DNA from: Gnetum montanum
Lineage: Eukaryota > Streptophyta > Gnetopsida > Gnetales > Gnetaceae
Assembly (NCBI GenBank): GCA_015680685.1
Contig: MNCI01003034.1
Coordinates: 130,060 to 194,059 of the forward strand
Direction: 5' to 3'
Length of the DNA stretch: 64,000 bases
Position 1 is the stretch's first letter; each line of letters starts with the position of its first letter. The notes below the pieces were generated by a model. The model searched no databases, was not told the origin of the DNA, and worked only from the letters and a program-made list of their open reading frames with translations. Positions 54,936 through 64,000 of the stretch are shown in pieces. A program made the translations under genes and the position numbers.

Positions 54936-57005
54936 GTGTAACCTTAAAACAATTGGGATACCTTAACTCTTAAGGATAGTTACACTTGGCTAAGTTGTGA
55001 TTATGGCTAATTTAATTAATCCAATTATTATTTATTTATGTATTATCATCAATAAATCATCTTGGAGGTTGTTGAAAGGGTTAACTTGGGAAAAATTTGA
55101 TGTTTATATGTGGTTAAGTTTATTAACCATTTGGGGGAATTAGGAAAAGTCCCAAAAAAATTCATTGATTTTTCATCAAAAACCCTAAGGTTTGTGGCCC
55201 CCCATGATAAATATCTTACCTTCGATAATCATAGGATCAGAAAATAGAGTGATTTGAACAAATGATTAGGAAGTTATGAGCCTTGGAAGGTTTTGGGCTC
55301 TGAAAAATGCAAAACGTCCCCATGTGTTATGAGAAAATTTCAAAAAATTCCTAACTATGTGGTGGTATATATAGTATTTTTACATTGCAACAACTGCATC
55401 GACAAGGCCTTGTCGATGTTGTAAGTGACCACCATTTACTTTTGTTGACATGGTCAAATTTTCAAAATACAAGGAATTTTTCAATGAAATTGGGATCAAA
55501 TGAAATCTTAGAAGACCAAGAATAGTATGAAATCATGAGAAGAGGGAATTGAAGTTCATAAATTTAAGAAAATGGGAAAAATTTAATTTAATGGATGAAT
55601 GCAATGAGAGATTAAGGAGTATTGAGCAGTTTACATAATGGAAAATGTGAAAGATAGGATAGTAGGAATATCAAAGGAAAGGAACCTTAACTAATCAAGC
55701 CAAGTGCTATGAAAGTGGGTCCTCCCCATAGTAGGCTCATGCCATTTTTGCTCTTGAATAACCTCAACTAAGGAGTTCATGGGTCCCATAGTTAATTTAA
55801 TAATCATAACAAGTTAAAGACCAACCTAAAAGACTCCACTCAAGAATCTCAATAGATCAGACTAAGACATAGAGCATAACATAGAACCTGATAGTGAGGT
55901 GAGTTATGGTAGCATGGGTGGATGATAGATAAGGTCGAATGGAGTTTCAAATTGAGGTCATAAGAAGTCCCTTGTGGAATTCGTGGTTAAAATGACCTAA
56001 GAAGTTCCATCCTCAATCCAAACTAAAAACCATCCACTTTTAGTAACTTTGCATTGCCACTCTAAGACCGATCCACCCACTTGAGATATAAGAGTGCTTC
56101 CACAAAATAACCACCATTCCACACAGAGAAGAAAGAAGACGTAGGAAGTGAGAGAGAGGGCCTTAGTTAGAGGGGATCATTAGGCATAGCTACATGTTGT
56201 TCAAGTTCCATAACCAATTCTTATAGCCCTTTTATTTGTCCAAGGGTTGTGCTTTGAATTCCCATAAATTTTTTCGAAATGGGAATGACACCATGCAAGG
56301 ACTTATTCATGTCGGAGGGGTGTGCTTTAAATTCCCATCATTTTTTTATTGTTGGTTTTTTTTAATGATGTAAACCACACCATGTAATGATGTTGTTTGT
56401 CTTCCTATCATTAGGTTGTATGAAATAATAAGAAGTCTATGAAAAACACTCAAGTACTCAAGCAAGAAGAAGAGTAGAAATAATATTAAGTTCCCTTGAA
56501 GTCACACCCTTTACAAACCTTTGAATCCTTCTTAATTTTGGAACTACTAAGGTCACTGATTGATTAAAAGTTTCTTTAACAAAAAGGAATCTCAAATTCC
56601 TAGAACAAGGAAAACCATAAAGTTCATTGGATGGGTGGATGACATGGACTCACTGCTTGTTCCATGAAAAATAAAGCATGTCAAACTCATCAGATATTAA
56701 AATTTAAAAATAAAAACTAGACATTGATAATCACACATTAAGCACAAATCATCATTATTAAATAGCAACAACCACATTGTGTCTTGTGATAATAAAGTAA
56801 ATTTATCAGCAAAAATGAGAAAATGTCACACTTAAAAAAAAGAAAAAAATAAAGTAAAAAATATAAGAAAGTGTAAAATAATCAAGAAAGTTTAAAGATA
56901 CTAAAGATGGTGCAAAATTAGAAAAATTTGAAAATCAAAATCTTGTAAAATCAAAAATGTGAAGAAAAGGTAGAAAACTAAGAGGCCATGATAATGATCA
57001 ACATG
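54936..57005. other. Noncoding spacer of E between integrase and extra ORF
   Basis: No coding frame is supported. Blocks match the spacer of element B. A perfect 22-base palindrome with arm CATCGACAAGG sits at 55397-55418. PPT-like ccccccatgat at 55198-55208 and cttccccatgactgag at 57015-57030 resemble the true polypurine tract. Confidence 0.7.
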
Positions 57006-57009
57006 AATT

Positions 57010-58130
57010 GCCATCTTCCCCATGACTGAGTTGGATGGAGGAGATCCAAAAAATAGAACATGGTTGTCCATTTGTTGAGGTGGTATTTACACTAGCTTGT
57101 CTTGGTTCTAGGAAAGGCTTCAGTTGTTGGATATTAACCAACTATTTTTTATTTGGACTATCAAGTTTGTAGATCAAAATTATCCTAGAGGAAAAGGTTT
57201 GATTAATTATATAAGGTCCCTTCCACAATGTCTAGAATTTTATCCTTTGGGGTACATGTGTAGGGTTCTAGTAAAGAACCTTATCTCCTAGCTGAAGTTT
57301 TACTTTCCTGATTCTAAGGTCATGATGCTACTTACTGAATGCCTTGTTCACCTCATTTAAAGATAGGTTCACTAAGAAATTTTCATCTAGCACATTCAAA
57401 TTGATCAATATTTCCTTCTATTTTAAACTTAGGTCAAGGTTTAGATTATAGGTTGTTAAGAGTGTATGAAGCTCGAATTGAATTGGGAGCGTTGGAAGTT
57501 TCCTGTACACTAACTCATAGGGAGAATATCCAATAGGAAGTTTCCAAGTTGAACGATAAGCCTAGAGAGCATTGTTTGGTTTTGTACCCAAATCCTTCCT
57601 ATATTTGCTAATGGCTTGCATTAGTATTTTTGCAATATCCTGGTTGGTTACCTCTGCTTGACTGTTGGCTTGGGGGTGGCAAGGTGTTGTTAATTTATGT
57701 TCTACCCCTAAGCATTGCACTAATTTTATAAATGTGGCACCCATGGAATGAGTTTCATTATCAAAAATTAGTGAGCATGGAACCCCAAACCTATTTATGA
57801 TATTTTGTTGTATGAATCTGGTAGTAGTGGATGGTGTACAATCAGTAACAACTGCTACTTCTACCGATTTTTTGTAGTAGTCAGTTGCTACTATAATATA
57901 TTCTTTCCTATTAGACATGGGTGTGATGGGACCCATGAAGTCAACACCCCATATGTTGAAAATCACCAATGGTTGAATCCACTATTGAGGGCCTTCCATA
58001 TGAGCAATCATCCCCTATCACATTAACAAAGTTCACAAGAATTGACGAACTAGTGGGCATCCCAAAGGATTGTAGGCCAATAGTATCCTGTTTGCATAAT
58101 GACCTTTGAAAGGCCCTTCATGAGAATCTT
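57010..58130 (-). pseudogene. Integrase of element E
   Basis: An HHCC-type finger is suggested by 'DSHEGPFKGHYA' (about 58090). The core reads 'IWGVDFMGPITPMSNRKEYI', VATDYY (first Asp region), 'NRFGVPCSLIFDNETHSMGA' (second Asp) and 'TTPCHPQANSQAEVTNQDIA' (third acidic residue Glu). One open stretch of 135 codons covers the core (57562-57969). The C-terminal part has 'LQLGDKVLYWNPTHVPQRIK' and 'LWKGPYIINQTF' (57170-57310; family GD.V......GKL...W.GPY.V). Wording matches Athila-group integrase. Stops outside the core show decay. The enzyme would insert element cDNA into chromosomes. Confidence 0.9.
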
Positions 58131-58379
58131 GGAGAACATGTAGTTAATCTTCATAAAGGACACACCAATGGATCAGGACATTGGCACAAACTTTATAAAG
58201 GTATCCATTAATTTCCATGAAGTATTTGACCCAATGAAGAAATTTTTTCTTTTTTCTAAAACCCAAGTCCTATGGAATCTCTTGAGTGAGAAGATATGTA
58301 AGGATGCAATTAAACCATATTGTTTTTTAGGCATTTGTTTACTTATAACTCCAAAAAAATGAAGCTTTTCTGGAAATTG

Positions 58380-59860
58380 TTTAGAGAGTGGACTCTCCTC
58401 CTACAATTCCTCCTGCAATTGATCAATGAGAAAGGTGGTCAATGACCACATTCTCGGTCCCTTTTGGATCTACCATAGTAAGATTGAATTTCTACAAAAT
58501 CACAAGCCACCATATAACACGAGGGCTCACCGTCAGCTTATTCATGAGGAAGTGAGTTGCACTATGGTCTATATGCACAAACACTTTGTAATCAAACACA
58601 TAGTATATAAACTTTTCTAGCGCATATACCACTACCATTAATTCTTTCTCTATGGTTGTGTAATTTAACTATTCTCCAACAATGCTTCGACTCACATAGT
58701 GGATATAATATGAACATTTCTTGTCATCCATTTGCATGAGCACTACTTCCAAAGCATAGTTAGATGTGTTTGTCATGCTATGGAATGGTTTGGACCAATC
58801 TGGTGCTCATAGGATTGGTTTTTCCATGAGTTTCTCCTTTAATTATTGGAATGCATGTTCACATTCCTTGGTCCAAATGAAATGTGCATCTTTCTTTGTA
58901 AGTTCTACCAATAGCTTTGCAATCTTAGAGAAATTCTCAATAAAATGCTAGTAGTAACCAGTGTGTCCAAGGAATGATTGGACATCTTTAATGGTCTTTT
59001 GTTGGTATGTTATTCCTTGGATGATCCTTATATTTTGTGGGTCTACCAAAATCCCTTTCTACAAAATTTGGTGTCCTAGAACAATGCCTTCTTGGACCAT
59101 GAGATGGCTTTCTTGCTAATTGAGTTATAGGTTTGTCTCTACACATCTATTTAGTACTTGCTCAAGTTGGTCTAAGACTTGCTCAAAGGTAGCTCCATAA
59201 CTGGAAAAGTCATCCATGAAGACTTCAACACTACTACCTATTTATTGTTGAAAGATACTTGGGACCAAGCGTTGAAATGTTGTAGGGGCATTGCATAGGC
59301 CAAATGACATCTTATAATATGGAAAAGTCCCCTAGAGACTTGTGAATGTTATCTTGGCCTAATCTTCAAATGCAATTTGTATTTGGTTATAGACACTATA
59401 ATCATCCAAAAAGCTATAATAACAATGACTAGATATGGTATCTAATACTTCATCCACAAATGGTAAAGAAAAGTGATCACTAAATGTTACCATATTTAAC
59501 AACCTAAAGTTAATGCAAACATGTCATTTTCCATCCTTCTTTGGTAAAATTATGAGTGGGCCAATCCACTCACTATCTATGATCAGATAGATGAACCCTA
59601 CCTTGAGGAGTTACTCTATCTCCTCCTTAATGATTTACTTCAATTTGGGGTTTAGCTTCCTTTGTAGCTACCTTCTAGGCTTCACGATCGAGTCAATGTA
59701 GATGTGATGCTAGCATATCCCTGGATAGATTCTTGTTAGCTCTAGATATGATCAAGAAAAGGCTATTGACTATTTATTCACCACCTTCAAAAACTTTTCT
59801 TTTTTTTTAGGAGAAATTTTAGCATTAATGATGACTGATTTACCATTCTTTAAAAATGCA
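58380..59860 (-). pseudogene. Reverse transcriptase-RNaseH of element E
   Basis: RT blocks are easily read: 'PLIILPKKDGKWHVCINFRL' (about 59540), 'FSLPFVDEVLDTISSHCYYS' and FLDDYSVYNQI (about 59420-59490), 'MSFGLCNAPTTFQRLV' (about 59270-59320) and an intact FMDD at 59209-59220 followed by 'FSSYGATFEQVLDQLEQVL'. RNaseH includes 'APDWSKPFHSMTNTSNYAL' (about 58790), 'YTTIEKELMVVVYALEKF' (about 58620-58670) and 'IDHSATHFLMNK' (about 58570). FMDDFS.YG is the Athila form of the active site. Stops are frequent and mostly TAG/TAA. Among the RT copies here it is the best preserved. Confidence 0.92.
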
Positions 59861-60239
59861 TACTCCATTCCAGTTGGTAAAGTCTTTAGTTATATGGGCT
59901 CTTGGTTGAAGCGATCAGGGATCTCCAACTCTTCCCAAAAGGTATCATCATCTTGATTAGAGAGTTGAAAATGAACTTATTCAATTTTGTCTATGCCTTC
60001 AACATATGCACAAGTTAAAATCGTAGTTAGTTCCATGCATATTGTGCTACGATCTGAATTAGCTATCATCCACTAGGTGCCCTCCTACTTTGTGGCTACT
60101 GATATAGACACTATTGAATATTAATTTCTTGTGCACACTGATTGCATACTTTAATGTATGTACTCTTGATTGACCAAATCCTTTGCAAGTAATTGCATCC
60201 ATTATCACTATACATGATGCATGAAATACACTTCTTCTC

Positions 60240-60600
60240 AATTTTTCCTAGCTAATTTTCCTTGGATATTTCTAGAGATAGGTTTCTTATACCCATTTGC
60301 ACATCAACTGTGCTTAACCAAGCCCTTTCCATGACAATGGGAATGTCACTTTTGCAATTTTCCACCTTGATTATTAGAAAATTAGTAGGATAGGACCACC
60401 CACAAACTATGGTCATAATGTCCTCTACTAATTCCAATGAAATAGTAATTGACTAATATGCTAATTCTAGACAAATGTTGCTCTTCTTAACAGGTGTAGG
60501 TTTTGGGCCTTGTACATGTCATTGGAGATGAGGTTAACATCAGAGCCAGAGTTAAGAAGAGCTTTGCATGACTCTTGTCTAACAATCTATAGATAGATGA
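60240..60600 (-). pseudogene. Aspartic protease of element E
   Basis: The active-site strand reads 'LLNSGSDVNLISNDMYKA' (about 60515-60570), where the family has LLDSGSDVNLIP; the catalytic Asp is Asn through a G-to-A change. A second half 'VEDIMTIVCGWSYPTNFLII' and 'DIPIVMERAWLSTVDVQM' (60290-60430) matches VEDVLVKV...FP.DF.VL and IILGRPFLATA.. of Athila proteases. It would cleave gag-pol; this copy could not. Confidence 0.85.
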
Positions 60601-60899
60601 GTGGACTTCTTAGGTTAGATCTTTTTGTAGGAAGATTGCTAGCCTTGATCAAATCAGAAATAGCATGGGTTAACATTACAGTGCAAATCCTAGGTGGCAC
60701 TTGGTTTTAAGGGCACTCAAAGGTATTTGATTTAGAGGATGAGGATGCTAGAGATGTAGGGTTATTAGCTAAAGTAGGTTGTGAGGGCTAGAGAGGATTG
60801 CTGGGCCAAAAGAAAGGTCATTTCCTTGATCAATTATCTAGACCACTTGGTTGAAAAATTACTTGTGAGTGTATAGCCCTTATAACATTTCATTATTGT

Positions 60900-63170
60900 G
60901 GCTATGGACAAATCTCACCCTGCATAGATGAAGCAAGAGGTAATTGGGTTGAAGGTAGAGGTGTAGGTGTAGAGGGATGTGGAGGATGATAAGGATATAG
61001 ATATGGAATTTTCACTCAAGGAAATGATGAATGTGTTCAATGGTACTTTGGAGGGTAATAGTGATGCTAGAATGATGCATGACTTGTAGAACTCCTATGG
61101 GAGACAAGCTACTGAACATAGTACCCATATAGATTTGGTTGCCTATAAGGGTACTGCTACCTTGGCGATGGAATTTTCCACAATTGTGGTTGGTACCACT
61201 ATTGTTATTGTTCATAAGGTTGTGAAGGAGTTTCACTTGGGTAATAAGCTTTTTGTTGCTAGTGGAACTACCTTGGATTGCCTTGAGGGTAAGGTAATTG
61301 TCTTGAAGCCTACCTACGTGCTAGGTGAGGATTCAATTCGTACACTCCAAACTCTTGTAAGTGTGACACTACAAGGCAACATCCCTTTGGATGTTCATAT
61401 TGAAATATGTCATATTTAGTTTTATCATTAGATTTTGACTCCATAGATTTCTCTACTATAATATCTTTGCCCTTACCTCTTTGGTAAGCACGTTGAACTT
61501 CTTTTCACCTCCTACAATTACAATCACTATTTTGCTCTTTGGATTCTTTAACAATCTTCAATGTGGTTTGAAAATTTTCATCCAAAGAGTCCCATAACTT
61601 GTCAACCTTGGCTAGAATATTAAAAATATATTTTTGGATGGGAAAGGTCTTTCTATTCACCACTTCATCAAGTGGTAACGCCTCCTCATCACAAAATTAT
61701 ACCTCTTATTTTTTGATGGACAAGTCCCTATTATACTTTTTAGCACTTTTTCTTTTTCATATATCACCTTCTTCTTTTTCTTCCTACTCAATTAACCTTT
61801 AGATTTGATAAGCTCTCATTTTAGGAAAATTTCATTAGGAATACACCCCAAGGGTTCTTCTTATTTTTTCTTTGAGCCCATTTATGATGTGGTGAAGTTG
61901 TTCCCTCTAGGAGTAACCATGGCCAGGGCATCAATGTAGGAGTGAATAGTATTGATCCATGGTAGCATTCAAGGGTTCATGTGCTCCTTGTTTCTAGCCT
62001 TGGATTTACCTTCTTAGATTAGACACTCTATAGTACATTTGTTATTTCTCATTGAATAGCTCCAACATGGTACTCCATCTTTGAATAGATTCTAGTTCCA
62101 AGGACCAGTACCAGCTTTTAGCTTCCTTATTGACTATCCTTGTGTAAAGCTTGAGTTTTTGACACTCATTCTCTATGTTATATAAGACATAGACATCTTG
62201 AAAATATTGTAGATGTTTCTATAGATTAGAATTATATCCCCCTTCAAATCTTGGGATATTGTTCATGTTTAGGCACTTGATCCAACTATCCTTGATATGC
62301 ATGGTTAGTATTCTTACTACCTCTACAATGTTGAGCATACTTTGAGTTTCCAATAAAAGTTCATCATCATCACTATGCTGATGATGTCGATGATAGTTTT
62401 GACCATCCTTTTAGTTTTGGTGGCCTTCACAATCATTGTTATTTCATTGATCACCTTCATCATGGTTGTTTTGATGGTGGCTTCCATGAGAGCCATTAGA
62501 TAAAGAGGAATGTTTAGAATCATACGAAGAGGATGAAAAGGAAGGTGGACCACTATTGCGACTATGGTGTCCACCATCACTTTTACACTTATTATGATTA
62601 CCATCCTTAGATTCCTTGTTGTTGCAGTGTTTACCTAAGTCCCTACCTTGGCTATCACTCTTTCCTGATTCTAGTTTATGAATAGTGGATCACAAGGTTA
62701 GGTTCACAGCCTTACCATTAGTCAAAGGGGTTGGAGAATCTTCATGTTGAGAACCTTCCAATGATCATCATTGTCCTCTTGATCTAGTAGGAACAAGGGG
62801 TTAGTATAGAGTTTTCCCTTTATAGCTTTATGGAGTTTCTCTTGATAGTTATCTTGTTTACATTGTGTTTCAGTGGGATAGTAGTTCCAAGTGTTGTATC
62901 CATTCACAATGTACTCTTTGTGAAGATCTACTATGCATAACTTCTTAAGGATTTTAAATAGCATCCTAGGCATAGATCGATCAAGGGACAAGACAACATT
63001 GCCCTCAATATCATGCCATCACATTTGTTCATCCTAATGTAGGATGAAGGTGAAATTTGACACAAAATCATCTGGATGAGTGTATACCACCTTACACTCT
63101 TATGGAACCAGAGAAGAAGAAGACACTCTTTATGTTAGTGTGCTTTTATAATTTTTATGTATAGTGGAAA
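60900..63170 (-). pseudogene. Gag of element E
   Basis: The capsid-like core (about 61960-62280) reads 'NIPRFEGGYNSNL', 'YFQDVYVLYNIENECQKLKL' and 'KSWYWSLELESIQRWSTMLE'. This is collinear with the gag core of element B. Before it is a Ser/His/Asn-rich region (62330-62600). After it come Lys/Glu-rich segments and a nucleocapsid-like 'YDIFQYEHPKGCCLVVSHL' (about 61370-61430), which matches the HPKGQCP box of B. The start codon was not fixed; an open frame from 62991 begins MSLDRSMPRMLFK. The frame is broken many times. Confidence 0.82.
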
Positions 63171-63238
63171 TGATATTGACCTTAGGTTCATATAATGATA
63201 TTCACTTAAACCTCAATAGCACACATTCCATAAACAAA

Positions 63239-63258
63239 GTCCCTAGCAACAGTGCCAA
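63239..63258 (-). other. Primer-binding site (tRNA-Asp type) of E
   Basis: The plus strand reads gtccctagcaacagtgccaa, the complement of a decayed TGGCGCCGTTGCCGGGGA. It lies three bases inside the 5' LTR edge, as in element B. Confidence 0.82.
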
Positions 63259-63261
63259 TAA

Positions 63262-64000
63262 TGAGCAACGAGGTATCCTTACATCCAACCATACAAATCA
63301 CAAAGTGTTCATGCACAATTTGGTCAAATTGTATGGATTTTATCATTTTCAATGCACTAGCCCTTTAGGAAGTGAATCTAGCCTTAAGGTCAATCATTAT
63401 CTTCTCAATTACACTTATGACATTCATTGGTATGGTTAAGTGTAACTGAGGCATCCAATTTTTATCATTTTGTGTTATAAGTTGGTGCTCAAATGTAGAT
63501 AAAAGTAATTTGATTAAATAAACTAAATTAACTAGTTTACTAATATTTAATTAAGCCTAACATAGGTATGAATTCCAATTTTCCATGCATGTCCTAAACC
63601 CACATATTTGCTGCTGGGCGACCAAGCGCTATGCTACTAGGCATACCAAGCAATAATGTTGCTAGGATTAGCAAGCGAATACATGTTATGGTCGAAGCAG
63701 TCATACTTATGTGTGTATTCTATTTTTCTTAATTGCCTCATTAATATAATAATTGGAAAATATTTAATAACTAATTGAAATAATTTAATAAATAATTGAA
63801 AATAATAAATGCATGAATAAAATTAGCTAATCTATACAAAGTGCTGCAAGGTTTATCAGAAAGCTCCTCTTTATTACTACACACACTATTATGCTTAGGT
63901 ACAACAATTCTTGAATAAAAATCCATACACTCAATGACTCTTGTTGTGGGCACTTAAGGAAAAAAATTCTAGCTTTCAAATGGAATAAAAATGCAAGAGC
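63262..64000 (-). repeat. 5' LTR of element E, truncated by window end
   Basis: About 740 bases of the LTR are visible, collinear with 50849-51590. The promoter and U3 start lie beyond the window. Confidence 0.92.

Larger units (their letters stand above)
50849..64000 (-). mobile_element. Athila-like Ty3/gypsy element (E), 5' LTR runs off the window
   Basis: Reading right to left: 5' LTR (63262 onward), tRNA-Asp-type primer site, gag, protease, RT-RNaseH, integrase, spacer, extra ORF, polypurine tract and 3' LTR (50849-51792). It is over 13 kb, with order, primer and extra ORF typical of the Athila clade. The coding regions are nearly collinear with the family but hold many stops. Five bases left of the 3' LTR are attta; the other half of the target duplication is outside the window. 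Confidence 0.92.

Overview
The window is nuclear DNA from a land plant with a large, repeat-filled genome, probably a seed plant; the species cannot be read from the sequence. The evidence is nested LTR retrotransposons of plant-specific kinds: Athila-like and Tat-like Ty3/gypsy elements, chromodomain Ty3/gypsy elements and a Ty1/copia element. There is also a relic of a plant leucine-rich-repeat receptor kinase. No intact host gene, rRNA, tRNA or CRISPR array was found. Almost every coding stretch is decayed, with many TAG/TAA/TGA stops at positions where the protein family has Gln, Trp or Arg.

Layout, left to right. 1-752: minus-strand Athila-type LTR cut by the window edge. 2850-5700: chromovirus-like gag-protease-RT relic (minus). 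7836-13553: gag-only Athila-type element B (minus), with a tRNA-Asp-type primer site, both LTRs (the 5' one truncated) and a 131-N gap inside gag. 13554-16845: the 3' part of a second Athila-type element A (plus), with an extra ORF, PPT and LTR. 19125-26464: a receptor-kinase pseudogene (minus) split by a complete Ty1/copia element G at 19787-25973. About 26640-26993 plus 42043-44135: a chromovirus F (minus) whose LTR is split by a complete 15-kb Tat-like element C at 26994-42042 (plus). 44136-47840 and 47841-50848: two Tat-like relics D1 and D2 (minus). 50849 to the window end: a long Athila-like element E (minus) with gag, protease, RT-RNaseH, integrase and an extra downstream ORF.

How the pieces relate. 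A, B, E and the fragment at 1-752 belong to one Athila-type superfamily. B keeps gag and the post-integrase spacer of E but has no enzymes, so it looks like a gag-only dependent derivative. C and D1/D2 share the sequence around the polypurine tract, the LTR start and a minisatellite type, so C looks like a non-autonomous partner of D.

The most unusual feature is inside C. The pol genes are absent. In their place is an antisense gene at 33543-38040 (minus) with its own TATA box, a first exon starting at an ATG, plausible introns, an FCP1/NLI-interacting-factor-like HAD phosphatase segment and an acidic C-terminal tail. It is bracketed by two minisatellite arrays. The LTRs of C also carry about seven hairpin-forming GCTAYGCTA palindromes each, upstream of their TATA boxes. 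The insertion order inferred from interrupted frames and LTRs is: kinase gene hit by F and by G; F hit by C and D1; D1 hit by D2; D2 hit by E.
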